Assembly (NCBI GenBank): GCA_016930435.1
Contig: JAFGGQ010000096.1
Location: 1-64,000 of the forward strand
Direction: 5' to 3'
From: a bacterium
GTDB lineage: Bacteria > UBP14 > UBA6098 > JAFGQG01
Length of the DNA stretch: 64,000 nt
The translations under genes were made by a program, and so were the position numbers. Of this stretch, positions 9,326 through 19,425 are shown one piece after another (the stretch's first letter is position 1; each line of letters starts with the position of its first letter). The notes below the pieces were generated by a model that was given only the letters and a program-made list of their open reading frames with translations, had not been told where the DNA came from and did not search any database.

Positions 9326-9353
9326 ATTATACAAAAAACATCCTTTATGTCAA
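9326..9353 (-). promoter_or_regulatory. Sigma70-type promoter for the pilin-like/transglutaminase operon
   Basis: Read on the minus strand: TTGACA (9353-9348), 16 bp, TATAAT (9331-9326). Perfect consensus hexamers, 44 bp upstream of the ATG at 9282. Supports a standard housekeeping sigma factor in this organism. Confidence 0.75.
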
Positions 9354-9354
9354 T

Positions 9355-9603
9355 TTATGTATTGAAATATCTGCGGGAATAAATAATCAGGGGACAGAAA
9401 AGGATGAATTTATAAAACGGGAACGTTTTTTTCAAGTCGGAAGCGATATCCGGATATTCAACAATCAAACCGCCCGGTTTGTTATTGGTAAACCCCATTA
9501 ACCACTGGTGATAATACAATACCAGGCTGTTGCCCCGCATAGGTTTATCTATATATACGTTATGGAGGGAGGGGTCCCAAAAAACTGGCCTGTTGGGGGG
9601 CAC
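9355..9603 (-). pseudogene. Remnant of type I restriction endonuclease subunit R (HsdR)
   Basis: An 82-codon open stretch whose translation matches, in order, a conserved part of the HsdR helicase region: DPSLHNVYIDKPMRG, then NNKPGGLIVEYPDIASDLKK. Intact HsdR has a similar run (APSLHTMYIDKPMKG ... GGLIVDY.GIA..LKK). The intervening segment that normally reads as the AIARVNRVF helicase motif is degraded, the reading frame is tiny compared with the usual 1000 residues, and no hsdM/hsdS lies nearby. This 446 bp gap (9322-9767) also holds promoters on both sides. I take it as a decayed fragment of a lost restriction system. Confidence 0.6.
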
Positions 9604-9703
9604 AATATTCCCTGAAAGCTTTTAAATAACGCATAGCGGCAGAACTATCTACACTAATGGTCATCCGGTCCGGGGGGCTGCCGCACCCCTGGCCACTATT
9701 CCC

Positions 9704-9731
9704 TTGACTTCAGGGAAAAATATAATAAAAT
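9704..9731 (+). promoter_or_regulatory. Putative promoter of the MscS-like/subtilase operon
   Basis: TTGACT (9704-9709), 16 bp, TAAAAT (9726-9731); ATG of the first gene is at 9768, preceded by AAAGGAAT. The spacing and -10 variant match other promoters in this window. Confidence 0.5.
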
Positions 9732-9767
9732 GTACTTTTTAAATATTTTACGATTAAAAGGAATCTA

Positions 9768-11072
9768 ATGCGCAATGCCGGTCTTAAAATAATCATTCTG
9801 CTCCTTTTTTGGGGGATACTGGTAATCCCTTCGCGGGGGGATACCGACTCAAACTGGGTTTATACCGACGGAAATAAGCTATTCCAGATTCACCAGCCCT
9901 TTCAGAACATCTCCCCGGCGCGGAGGGCCATGATCGCCAATACCAAACTTGCCAAGATCATCCAGGACCCCCATCAACCCCTCGACCAGCTTATCCTGGA
10001 GGTCACCGATTCATTTCATACTATAATCATCGGCCCCGCTAAAGTGCTCACCATAGGCGATGCGGATACCCTGGGCACAGGACTGACCTCCGAACAGATC
10101 GCCCGGGATTGGCATAATAAGATACGGGAAGGTGTACTGGCCGCACGGGGAAAATATACGTCCTGGCAAACATGGTCCAAGATGATCATGGCTGTCTTGC
10201 TACCCTTTATATTCATTATTGTAATATGGCTACTTCATCTGGTCTTTAAAAAGGCATCCCGTAAACTGGTGAATATGGAAGGTGGAAAAATCAAGGGGGT
10301 GAGGTTCAAGGAAAAAATCCTGATCTCCGGAAAAAACATGGTGATCTTCATAATAAAGGCACTACGGGTCGTCAAATGGATACTATACCTGATTACCTTC
10401 TATACCTTCCTGATCATATTCTTCAATATATTCTCGCCCACAAAGACTTATACCCAGACACTCATCCAGTTGACCGGTGGGTTAATCCGGGATATCGGGA
10501 ATTTCCTGCTGGACTTCTCAAAGCCCTTTCTGGGGGCCATATTACTGCTCCTTATAGGCCGCTATCTCTTCAAACTGGTAAATTACCTCTTTCACCGGGT
10601 GAAGGATAATCAGATAGAAGTGGAGCAGGTCCCCCCGGAATTGCTTACCCCCCTTCGCCGGCTGATCAAAGGGATCATCGCCTTCCTGATCATTATCGGG
10701 ATTCTCCTGCTTATACCCGGCTTCGAAGGGCCTTTCGCATGCACCTTCTTCGGATTACTGGTAGCCTTCTTTCTTTTAATTGCCGCCCGGCCGACTATGA
10801 GTATCCTGGCCTGTTTTACCCTCCTCCTTCTGGAGGAGATCAAACTGAACGACATCATCGAGTTCGAGGGAATGAAGGGCAAGATTGTAGGTGTAAACAT
10901 TCTTTTCATCAGGCTTGAACTGAGGGACCCCGAGATAACAGCAGACATGAACCAGGAGACCAGGACAACCCACAGCATCTTGATACCCAACTATAGATTA
11001 TTGAAGGGGGCATTCTCCCGAAAACGAACCGAGGTCATTGATGTTATCAGTAAAAATGAGAGAAATAGTTAA
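9768..11072 (+). CDS. MscS-family mechanosensitive channel-like protein
   Basis: 434 residues. A signal-like N-terminus (IIILLLFWGILVIP), an extracytoplasmic stretch of about 110 residues, then five TM segments between about 143 and 355. The C-terminal part carries the MscS beta-domain pattern directly after the pore helix: LLLEEIKLNDIIEFEGMKGK, VNILFIRLEL and ILIPNYRLLKGA. The canonical Gly/Ala-rich TM3 is less obvious than in classic MscS. Inner-membrane osmotic release valve is the family role; gating is not tested. The next gene (subtilase) overlaps its end by 32 nt, showing translational coupling. Confidence 0.75.
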   Translation: MRNAGLKIIILLLFWGILVIPSRGDTDSNWVYTDGNKLFQIHQPFQNISPARRAMIANTKLAKIIQDPHQPLDQLILEVTDSFHTIIIGPAKVLTIGDADTLGTGLTSEQIARDWHNKIREGVLAARGKYTSWQTWSKMIMAVLLPFIFIIVIWLLHLVFKKASRKLVNMEGGKIKGVRFKEKILISGKNMVIFIIKALRVVKWILYLITFYTFLIIFFNIFSPTKTYTQTLIQLTGGLIRDIGNFLLDFSKPFLGAILLLLIGRYLFKLVNYLFHRVKDNQIEVEQVPPELLTPLRRLIKGIIAFLIIIGILLLIPGFEGPFACTFFGLLVAFFLLIAARPTMSILACFTLLLLEEIKLNDIIEFEGMKGKIVGVNILFIRLELRDPEITADMNQETRTTHSILIPNYRLLKGAFSRKRTEVIDVISKNERNS

Positions 11073-12918
11073 TTATAAGCGCTTGCTGGGCAGCGCCCTG
11101 TTGGCTGTGCTTTTGAGTTGTTCGCTGGTCTATTCAAATCAGTCGAAATACTGGGTCTTTTTCCGGGATAAAGGCCATCAAGGCGCTGCGGAATTGGAGG
11201 CTGCCCTGGCTGAATATGTCCATCAGCTTCCCGAACGGACCATCCGGCGGCTGGAAAAAGTGCGCAGTCAGGAAAACCTGGTGACCTATGAGGACCTTCC
11301 CCCATACCTGGAATATGTGAAAGCCATCGGAAATTCAGGGGCTGTTATTCATAGGCGCTCCCGCTGGTTCAACGGGGTTAGCGTTTCGGCCAGTGCTGCC
11401 CTGCTTAATGATATAGCTCAGTTTTCATTTGTAAGGGAAATTACCCCGGTAGTTTTTTATGGCCTCGGGGAGAGGCAGGAGGAGGCCGCCCCGCCAGGGT
11501 TATACCGGACCATCTTCACCCATTTTCTGGACTACGGGGTTTCCCTGGACCAGCTAAACCAGATCAATGTGCCTCCCCTCCACGAGCTTGGAATAAACGG
11601 GCAATCGGTACTGGTCTGCATGATGGATACCGGTTACAGAACATCCCACCGGGCATTCGATTCCGCGGAAGTATTTGCCGCTTATGATTTTATCGATTCT
11701 GACAGCATAGTTTATGAGGAAGAGGGGGACTGGCCCAATCAGATGAACCATGGGACTATGACCTGGTCCGCCCTTTGCGGCATCTTCCCCGGATATCTCT
11801 ATGGACCCGCCTATGGGGCATCCTTCCTGCTGGCCAGGACGGAGGACCTCAGTCAGGAGATGCCTATTGAGGAGGACAACTGGATTGCGGCAATGGAATG
11901 GGCGGACAGCCTGGGCGCCGAAGTGATCAACAGCTCACTGGGCTACCTCCGCTGGGATGATGCTACCGGTTATGAATATTCCGATTTGGACGGTAATACT
12001 GCGCGAATCACCGTGGCTTCGGACATGGCTGCCGAGCGGGGAATAATAGTATGCACTTCAGCGGGTAATTCCGGCTCTGCCCCGGGCAGCCTGGTTACAC
12101 CCGCCGATGCGGACAGCACCATTGCAGTAGGAGCAGTAGGAAGCAACGACTCCATAATGACCTTCAGTTCCAGGGGCCCCACCGCGGACGGTAGGATAAA
12201 ACCTACCTTGGTAGCCCGTGGTTCCGGTACCGCCTGCGCTACCGCATGGTCAGATGATGCACTCGGCTCTGCGGGTGGAACCTCACTTTCCAGTCCACTG
12301 ATCGCCGGCGGCTGCGCCCTTATATTGCAGGTTCATCCCGGCTGGACGCCCATGCAGGTTATCGAAGCCCTTACCGCCACAGCCAATCTTTCCACCACTC
12401 CGAATAACGCCTATGGATGGGGTTTGCCCGATCTGCTGGGGGCTATCAGCTACCCACAAAACGATTCCTGTACAATTTCCCTTTTTGAGGGGTGGAACAT
12501 GATCGCACTACCCATTTCCGAGCCCATAAGCCCAGCGGAAAGCATCCTCCCCGAAGCCATCGGAGGGCTCTTCCACTATGACCCGGAACTTCATTCGTAC
12601 TACCTGACGGATACCCTCTACCCGGGTAAGGCTTATTTTATACTTTATCCCGACGACCGGTTGATTACGTTGGAGTGTGCTATAGCCGATTCAATAGAAA
12701 TTCACCTTCAGGAGGGGTGGAACATGATCGGGGGTATCCGGGCCCGGGTACCATGGGAGTCATTCGAAACCCTGCCCCCTCATTCGCTGCTGCCCGGAAG
12801 CCTGTTCGATTTTAATCCCCTAACACTGCGATATGAATTAAAAAACGCGGTTCAGCCCGGAAGAGGATTCTGGGTTTTTGCTTTAAACGAATGCCGCTTA
12901 ATAATCCACTTACCATAG
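11041..12918 (+). CDS. Secreted subtilisin-like serine protease (S8) with two C-terminal repeats
   Basis: About 625 residues from ATG 11041, chosen because GAGGT lies 5 bases upstream (a TTG at 11038 and an ATG at 11056 are alternatives). Signal peptide, propeptide-like region, then the S8 triad: Asp in CMMDTGYR, His in MNHGTMTW, Ser in GGTSLSSPLIAGG, with the oxyanion Asn in SAGNSG. Two tandem domains of about 70 residues follow, each beginning with EGWNMI and containing FxYDPxxxxYxLxxxxxPG. No PNPFN sorting domain. Extracellular or surface-attached endopeptidase. Confidence 0.92.
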   Translation: MLSVKMREIVNYKRLLGSALLAVLLSCSLVYSNQSKYWVFFRDKGHQGAAELEAALAEYVHQLPERTIRRLEKVRSQENLVTYEDLPPYLEYVKAIGNSGAVIHRRSRWFNGVSVSASAALLNDIAQFSFVREITPVVFYGLGERQEEAAPPGLYRTIFTHFLDYGVSLDQLNQINVPPLHELGINGQSVLVCMMDTGYRTSHRAFDSAEVFAAYDFIDSDSIVYEEEGDWPNQMNHGTMTWSALCGIFPGYLYGPAYGASFLLARTEDLSQEMPIEEDNWIAAMEWADSLGAEVINSSLGYLRWDDATGYEYSDLDGNTARITVASDMAAERGIIVCTSAGNSGSAPGSLVTPADADSTIAVGAVGSNDSIMTFSSRGPTADGRIKPTLVARGSGTACATAWSDDALGSAGGTSLSSPLIAGGCALILQVHPGWTPMQVIEALTATANLSTTPNNAYGWGLPDLLGAISYPQNDSCTISLFEGWNMIALPISEPISPAESILPEAIGGLFHYDPELHSYYLTDTLYPGKAYFILYPDDRLITLECAIADSIEIHLQEGWNMIGGIRARVPWESFETLPPHSLLPGSLFDFNPLTLRYELKNAVQPGRGFWVFALNECRLIIHLP

Positions 12919-12927
12919 TAAAATAAG

Positions 12928-14214
12928 ATGAAAAAAATATTTAAGATTACCATACTGGTAGCCCTATTTGCATTGCTCGGCGCTGGTTGTGGTAAAGCCC
13001 CTTCGGCTTCTGTAGAACCCCTGAACTGGGATTTCGGCAGTGTATTGCCACGCACAGAGGCGGAACAGACCATCTCCCTGGAGAATACCGGGGAAGCCAC
13101 CCTCAATCTTGATAGCCTTACTACCTCTACCTCATCTCTAAGGGTACTGGAATCACCCCAGGCCATTTTGCCCCTGGAAAAAAAATACCTGAAAATCGAA
13201 TTTAAAGCTCCCGCAGATACCGGAAGCTTCGCGGAAACACTCTATATCTTTACTGACGACCCCCAAAAAAAACGGATACCAATAATCGTTTTTGGCGAGG
13301 TACTTGCCGGAAAACTCACCCCGGATAACCAGAAAATTGTCCTGATCCCTACTCAGACTACCTCCAAGCTGGAGGAAGATATCCTTTTTGTGCAAGCCCT
13401 TACAAAACAGCTGCTGATCGAGCTGGATTCCCGTGATGACCTGCAACTGGTACCCGCTGACGAGATAATCAAGGGGCTTACACAGGATCCCCAGTATATG
13501 CAGAGAGAAACCCACGAATTATTTCGTAAATGGGCAAATATTCTGGGTATCAGGTTTGTGCTATTTACCCAATTGGAAAGGACAAACAGCGAACTTTACG
13601 TAATCCTTAATTTGACAGATGGTTATTTCAAGTACCCGATTGCCCGGAAGATCCCCTTCAAAGGCGACCCTGATCCGGGATTGATCACTGCAACCTTCAA
13701 GCAGCTCTATGCCAACCTTGGGGGCGAACAGCAGAAGATTATGCAGATGGCCCTGCAGAAGGAGTGGATGGATAAGCGATCTGCTCTTCTTAATAAACCC
13801 GCTCCCGATTTTAAGCTAATAGACATTCGGGAGAAAAAAATGGTGCGGCTTAAGGATTTTCTCGGGAAAACCGTGGTACTCCACTTTTTCAGTCTGGAAT
13901 GCGATGCCTGCGAAAAGGAAATGGTCTGGATGGAACGAATAATGAACTCAGGGGATAACGTGATAGTACTTGGGATATGCATAGATATCGGGCTTAAGGA
14001 AGAGGTGCTCCGGTTCATTGCGGACAAGGATATCTCCTATCCTGTTCTGCTTCCAATGAGCGCTGATGAGGATGGACAATTGGAGCCCTATTACGGTGGC
14101 GGAACACCGATAACGGTGGTTATCGACAAGACGGGTACGGTGAGGGAATCCCTGGTTGGATTTTCCCAGAAGGGTCTGGACGCGATCGAAAAAATGGTGA
14201 AGGAACTCAATTAG
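12928..14214 (+). CDS. Lipoprotein with DUF1573-like and TlpA/redoxin domains
   Basis: 428 residues. Lipobox GAGCG at about residue 22. An N-terminal Ig-like domain (about 25-130) has the DUF1573/ASH pattern: LNWDFGSVLP, SLENTGEATLNL, IYIFTDDP-like strand. The middle (about 140-270) resembles a CsgG/DUF4384-type alpha-beta domain. The C-terminal thioredoxin-like domain starts at PAPDFKLIDI, with VVLHFFSLECDACEKE giving a C-D-A-C redox motif and GGGTPITVVIDKTG the cis-Pro loop. Suggests a membrane-anchored periplasmic thiol-disulfide oxidoreductase. 9 bp after the subtilase gene; same operon. Confidence 0.82.
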   Translation: MKKIFKITILVALFALLGAGCGKAPSASVEPLNWDFGSVLPRTEAEQTISLENTGEATLNLDSLTTSTSSLRVLESPQAILPLEKKYLKIEFKAPADTGSFAETLYIFTDDPQKKRIPIIVFGEVLAGKLTPDNQKIVLIPTQTTSKLEEDILFVQALTKQLLIELDSRDDLQLVPADEIIKGLTQDPQYMQRETHELFRKWANILGIRFVLFTQLERTNSELYVILNLTDGYFKYPIARKIPFKGDPDPGLITATFKQLYANLGGEQQKIMQMALQKEWMDKRSALLNKPAPDFKLIDIREKKMVRLKDFLGKTVVLHFFSLECDACEKEMVWMERIMNSGDNVIVLGICIDIGLKEEVLRFIADKDISYPVLLPMSADEDGQLEPYYGGGTPITVVIDKTGTVRESLVGFSQKGLDAIEKMVKELN

Positions 14215-14235
14215 AGCATTCCGGTCGGAATTAGA

Positions 14236-14607
14236 ATGGCTATGGCAAAACGAAAGATTCACATATACTGGCTTCAGTTCCTTGTATTGGCGATCTGGGT
14301 AGGGGTAATGGAGGTAATTATACCCGCCGGATTTTACCCGGAATTAAAACGCTTTATCATCAATTTCCTGGTGGTTATGACCGGGATTCTGGCCTTTGAG
14401 CCGATAGCCGCGTACGTTTGGAAATATGTTGTGGTTTCCCTTGTGGCCAGCATGCTAATCGAGGCACTGCGCAAGGTGGGCATCTGGTATATGAGGAGCG
14501 GGATTTCCCTTCATCGTATCGGCGGCCCGGTACTTACCCTCCTGGTCATTACTATTGTGGCGTTCATGATTGCCCGGGCCCTGCAAAAAGATAAATTTAA
14601 GGTATGA
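14236..14607 (+). CDS. Small integral membrane protein
   Basis: 123 residues with four hydrophobic segments: FLVLAIWVGVMEVII, FIINFLVVMTGILAF, YVVVSLVASMLIEAL-like, and VLTLLVITIVAFMIA. No family recognised. Starts 21 bp after the redoxin lipoprotein and is the last gene before groES. A weak inverted repeat (AAACCG ... CGGTTT, 14627-14648) follows within 40 bp and ends in a T run; it may be the operon's terminator. Confidence 0.6.
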   Translation: MAMAKRKIHIYWLQFLVLAIWVGVMEVIIPAGFYPELKRFIINFLVVMTGILAFEPIAAYVWKYVVVSLVASMLIEALRKVGIWYMRSGISLHRIGGPVLTLLVITIVAFMIARALQKDKFKV

Positions 14608-14626
14608 AACTTATAATATACGATAT

Positions 14627-14650
14627 AAACCGTTGATACCAGCGGTTTTT
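14627..14650 (+). terminator. Weak hairpin plus T run after the 14236-14607 gene
   Basis: AAACCG (14627-14632) and CGGTTT (14643-14648) can pair, followed by TT. The stem is only 6 bp with a 10-base loop, so efficiency is doubtful. Confidence 0.3.
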
Positions 14651-14679
14651 CAGGGGAACCAAAAAAATTATTTTTTTCC

Positions 14680-14707
14680 TTGCCAAAGCGTTATTTTTTT
14701 ATAAAAT
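14680..14707 (+). promoter_or_regulatory. Putative groESL promoter
   Basis: TTGCCA (14680-14685), 16 bp, TAAAAT (14702-14707), about 75 bp before groES. I searched the leader for the CIRCE operator (TTAGCACTC ... GAGTGCTAA) and did not find it, so HrcA control is not supported. Confidence 0.45.
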
Positions 14708-14782
14708 TATATGGCTTTATTAAAATGGACTACTATTCATACTTAGCAACATTATAAACTATTTAAACTTAAGGAGGGATAA

Positions 14783-15070
14783 ATGAAGATAAAACCCTTA
14801 TCTGACCGCATTCTGGTAAAACCCAAAGAGGTGGAAGAGGTGAAGAAGGGAGGTATAATCATCCCTGATACTGCCAAGGAAAAGCCTCAGGAGGGTTTGG
14901 TTATCGAGGTCGGTACTGGTCGAATTACAGATGATGGGAAATCCGTCCCGATAAGCGTAAAAAAGGGCGATAAAGTACTCTACGGAAAGTATTCAGGTAC
15001 CGAGATCACCATCGATGAAGAAGAATACCTGATAATGCGCGAGAGTGACATTCTGGCGATTGTGGGTTAA
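14783..15070 (+). CDS. groES: Co-chaperonin GroES
   Basis: 95 residues, the usual family length. Typical sequence: [17 protein letters not shown] at the start, the mobile loop region [18 protein letters not shown], then [14 protein letters not shown] and the ending [10 protein letters not shown]. Caps the GroEL cylinder during ATP-driven protein folding in the cytoplasm. Strong RBS AAGGAGGGAT before ATG; groEL follows 37 bp later under the same transcript. Confidence 0.98.
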   Translation: MKIKPLSDRILVKPKEVEEVKKGGIIIPDTAKEKPQEGLVIEVGTGRITDDGKSVPISVKKGDKVLYGKYSGTEITIDEEEYLIMRESDILAIVG

Positions 15071-15107
15071 TAACTGTATTCAAGGAATATTAAGGAGGTT
15101 GAAGTAA

Positions 15108-16727
<1,620 letters not shown>

Positions 16728-16753
16728 TCCTGATTACAATACTGATACTTATG

Positions 16754-16790
16754 CGCCCCCTTCGGTCTTGCCGGAGGGGGCGTTTCTATT
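16754..16790 (+). terminator. Rho-independent terminator of groESL
   Basis: A 12-bp stem (left arm 16754-16765, right arm 16771-16782, one G-T wobble) with a 5-base loop, followed by TTTCTATT. Placed 27 bp after the groEL stop. Confidence 0.85.
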
Positions 16791-16793
16791 ACC

Positions 16794-16973
16794 TGTATTC
16801 AGCGTTAACTGTAAAAAAACAATGGCGAAACCTCCTAAGTTTGTTGTAAACCAAGCTTTAGAAAAACATCATCAAACAAGGAGGTTTCACCTAAATTGTG
16901 AAAATAAAATGTGAAATACCAGATAAAAAAGTAATCGAAATTTTATTAGTGAAAAGATAAAGAAGAATTTAGG
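16794..16973. repeat. Insertion-sequence relic, copy 1
   Basis: About 180 bp homologous to 34800-35090: shared left end TGTATTCAGCG, a segment with GCGAAACCTCCTAAG, a mirror-image AAGGAGG(T/C)TTCACC, a short coding stub (GTG AAA ATA AAA ... about 20 codons), and a shared right part ATTTTATTAGTGAAAAGATAAAG. Lacks the right inverted terminal repeat seen in copy 2. Looks like a deletion derivative of an IS whose transposase is gone. The rest of the gap up to 17120 is AT-rich and shows nothing else. Confidence 0.6.
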
Positions 16974-17121
16974 CCAAAGTATTTATTATTATTATTCTAA
17001 TTCAAATAGGTTAACTAATTATTTTTAGATACTTACTTCGTATTATTCTGTCTTTCTAAAGTCTCTGAGTATCAGGTTTACCTCGCCGCCTTACCGAAAT
17101 TCTATGAATTAAATAATATAA

Positions 17122-17177
17122 TGATCAACGCGGATTACGCGCGGCTATAAGCCGTCGCCTGCAACCCGTTGTTATGT
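17122..17177 (-). other. attC-like imperfect palindrome downstream of the GNAT gene
   Basis: A compact cruciform-forming site: outer arms CAACG (17126-17130) and CGTTG (17167-17171), middle arms pairing with two unpaired bases, and a tip of CGGC/GCCG around TTATA. Unpaired single bases in one arm and a conserved GTTAT outer core recall integron attC recombination sites. It begins 3 bp after the GNAT stop codon. The core sequences depart from the RYYYAAC/GTTRRRY consensus, and no integrase is in view, so this is tentative. Confidence 0.4.
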
Positions 17178-17179
17178 GC

Positions 17180-17944
17180 CTATCGCTTGCCGACGATTTT
17201 ATCGAACCGACTCTCCATGCATACGCTTATGTCTGTAGTGATGAACTTCCCATCCAAGAAAAGGCTGAATATCGTTGCCGGAGATGGACACATCTGAGCC
17301 TCTTCCATGGTTTCGAGCTTAATTGCTTTGAGCGAAAGACCCCGATTCTTAGCAGTCTCAACGAGTGAGTTCTCTACGTGGTATTCGGAATACGGGCAAC
17401 GGTTTGAATAATAGACAACAATACCGTTTTGATCCGGGCATGTGCCGCTTCGCACCGATTGGTTGAAATAGGGTTGGGCGACTGATGACTCAAAGTCAAT
17501 GGATATGAGACTGAAACCCGACGGTACACTCTCAATTACCTCAAACCCTTGCCTCAGCAACCATTTCGTATCACTCATGAAATGGTATTTCTTCGTGCCT
17601 ACAACGGTCACAAGACCACTTTTGCCCTGGTTCTTTGCTGCTTCAATTGCCTCGTTTAGCAAGGCTTTGCCATGGCCGTGGCCTTTGAACTTCCCGGAAA
17701 CCCAAAAACACCCGATCATTATATAATTCGGTGCCGTTACTGGAACCCAGGATTTTTCAGCCGGGCCATACTCGATAAACACTTTTGCCCGTTCATCAAG
17801 TCGGCGAAACACGTATCCGTTTTCAAATTGCGCTCTGAGCCATTGTTTCTTTAGCTCGTAGCTCTTAGCACATTTCTTGTCGGAAAAGGCACAACAAATG
17901 TGTTCATCCTTGATGTTCTCTTTTGTTAACGTCACATACGTCAT
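17180..17944 (-). CDS. GNAT acetyltransferase with YoaP-like C-terminal domain
   Basis: 254 residues; ATG with AGGGGAG 8 bases upstream. The N-terminal half (about 1-150) is a GNAT N-acetyltransferase: MIGCFWVSGKFKGHGHGKALL contains the acetyl-CoA binding R/Q-x-x-G-x-G/A-like loop (here K-G-H-G-H-G), then LVTVVGTKKYHFMSDTKWL. The C-terminal half has a thioredoxin-like stretch IVVYYSNRCPYSEYHV and a YoaP-type ending (FLDGKFITTDISVCMESRF). Substrate unknown. It is flanked by attC-like palindromes on both sides and its composition differs from neighbouring core genes, which suggests a mobile gene cassette. Confidence 0.8.
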   Translation of the reverse strand: MTYVTLTKENIKDEHICCAFSDKKCAKSYELKKQWLRAQFENGYVFRRLDERAKVFIEYGPAEKSWVPVTAPNYIMIGCFWVSGKFKGHGHGKALLNEAIEAAKNQGKSGLVTVVGTKKYHFMSDTKWLLRQGFEVIESVPSGFSLISIDFESSVAQPYFNQSVRSGTCPDQNGIVVYYSNRCPYSEYHVENSLVETAKNRGLSLKAIKLETMEEAQMCPSPATIFSLFLDGKFITTDISVCMESRFDKIVGKR

Positions 17945-17953
17945 TTCTCATCT

Positions 17954-18037
17954 CCCCTAACGTGCCGCCCAAAGCGGGGCGAAGGGTTAAGTATCACACG
18001 CAGCTATCAGCCGTCGCGTGCATCCGGCTTGTTCGGC
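17954..18037 (-). other. attC-like palindromic site between the GNAT and DUF1835 genes
   Basis: About 84 bp with outer cores CCTAAC and GTTCGG (one mismatch between arms), inner GCCG/CGGC arms, and two internal hairpins (CACGC...GCGTG and GCCC...GGGC). The CGTTAGG end, as read on the gene strand, matches the typical attC right core closely. The DUF1835 gene stops inside the site, which is common for cassette-borne genes. Tentative without an integrase nearby. Confidence 0.45.
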
Positions 18038-18900
18038 AATGCTGTGATTCTGAAGTCCCCAAGTGACAGTTCACTTTCCCATTGGGGCAATCTATCTGCT
18101 GGGCCCTGGATTTGCACGAGTGGAGGCGTACGGCCTGCAAGTCCGTTGATCTTGGCCCACAACGTCGTGTCACCCCAGAACTGTGGCGGTGTATCAGCGG
18201 ATGCAACGGATGCAAGGATGCTGCCAGGCGTTTCGTTACCTTCCCGGATTGCTGTGAGGGCAAGGCTTTCAAGTCGTCCCAATCCACCTTTCTGGTCGGG
18301 TTGTTCCTGTATCCATCGTGCCACGGCGGCGGGAACCCAGGGCAAGGGAGCCTTGATAATCTCCGACAGTTTTTCGAACAAGGCAGCATCCTGTGTTGCG
18401 AATGCCTTATCGACTACCTTGGCGAATCTGAATTGCTCCTCGGTAACAGCGCTTCGCCTGCCATAGAGCGATGCAAGTTGGTCGGGCCGCAGTTGCCCGA
18501 GCCCGTTGAACGGTACTATTCCGGGGAATGTATCTACGCAGATGAGTTCCACGTTGACGGCGTCCTTTAGGTGCAGGCATGTCATAATATGGGCGAGCAT
18601 GGACTGGTCAAAAAGGCATGCATCGAACCACAGGACGATATGCTCTCGGGTGGTGGATTCCGCCAGCCTTCGGTACTGATTCCGCAGTGTCTCAAGAACA
18701 AGCTGCTTGTCCAATCCACCTGCGGTAGCTTCTTCCAGAAAGACCGCCCGGGCATTAAGAATATCCTCATCAGGCCATCCGGGATGTCGAGGCCCCTCAT
18801 ACATAATGTCGTGCCAAACGAACACTTCCCCGGGAAGCCCGGCCCTTGCAAGGCTTCCTCCTGCGCTGTCACCACTTGTGATGTGAAGAGTGTTCTCCAT
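18007..18900 (-). CDS. DUF1835 domain-containing protein
   Basis: 297 residues from the ATG at 18900, which has GAGGAAG just upstream; an in-frame ATG at 18918 is less well placed. N-terminal DUF1835 pattern: TLHITSGDSAGGSL, PGEVFVWHDIMYEGP, and VLWFDACLFDQSMLAHI; the C-terminal 120 residues look like the associated DUF3658 region (PLPWVPAAVARWI). The biochemical role of DUF1835 is unknown. GC content is visibly higher than in adjacent genes. The last codons lie inside the attC-like site, so the gene's end may have been defined by that element. Likely acquired. Confidence 0.8.
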   Translation of the reverse strand: MENTLHITSGDSAGGSLARAGLPGEVFVWHDIMYEGPRHPGWPDEDILNARAVFLEEATAGGLDKQLVLETLRNQYRRLAESTTREHIVLWFDACLFDQSMLAHIMTCLHLKDAVNVELICVDTFPGIVPFNGLGQLRPDQLASLYGRRSAVTEEQFRFAKVVDKAFATQDAALFEKLSEIIKAPLPWVPAAVARWIQEQPDQKGGLGRLESLALTAIREGNETPGSILASVASADTPPQFWGDTTLWAKINGLAGRTPPLVQIQGPADRLPQWESELSLGDFRITALPNKPDARDG

Positions 18901-19074
18901 TTCTTCCTCAGCCAACATCTCCGAGTATCACTTGCCTCGAAGGCTTTCGGAAATTAGTTGCTCTTGTTACTGACATTAAATATCTCATATCTTGCCATAT
19001 TTGTTTATCATAAAATACCATTGTTGTCAATGTGGAAACTCTGGTTAGAAGGCAATTATAGCAATGTTATGAAT

Positions 19075-19425
19075 TCAATTACCATAGTTCAAGTAATCTT
19101 CCAAAACAAATATTTCTATCTCTTTAATTGACTTAAGATTCCTATCGTTTGTAATAAAAAGACTAGCACTGTTTTCGATACACGTAGCAATTTGTATTGC
19201 ATCAGGGGTTCATACCCCATATTGTGCCCTGATTTCCGCAGCCTTCTCTGCAATAATCGGGTCAATTGAGAAAATGACAAAATTAGCTGAATTAAGAAGA
19301 AAATGTTTGTATTTTTCTACTAGCTTCGTTCTAGATTGTCTCAGAGGCAGTGAAAGAACTTCTAACAAAGTAATTACTGATGAAAAGGCAAGATAATTGG
19401 AATCATCCTTTATTATTTTTCCCAA
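19075..19425 (-). pseudogene. Degraded PIN-domain (VapC-like) toxin gene
   Basis: Reads as the C-terminal three quarters of a PIN toxin: YLAFSSVITLLEVLSLPLRQ, then IDPIIAEKAAEIRAQYGV, an in-frame TGA at 19212-19210, then TPDAIQIATCIENSA and LFITNDRNLKSIKEIEIFVL. A CGA-to-TGA change would explain the stop, since the expected residue is Arg before TPDA. The N-terminal segment with the first catalytic Asp (normally IYLDTN) is absent. Inactivated by deletion and nonsense mutation. Confidence 0.75.

Noticed and set aside
14641-14782. CIRCE or heat-shock operator before groES
   Set aside because: Only TTAGCAAC without its partner arm; too far from the consensus.
18919-18960. Third attC-like site before the DUF1835 gene
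   Set aside because: Contains ATGTTGGC but no paired arm of useful length; not strong enough to call.
19210-19212. In-frame TGA in the PIN gene as a possible selenocysteine codon
   Set aside because: No SECIS-like hairpin, position is not a Cys in PIN proteins, and the N-terminus is also missing, so decay is simpler.
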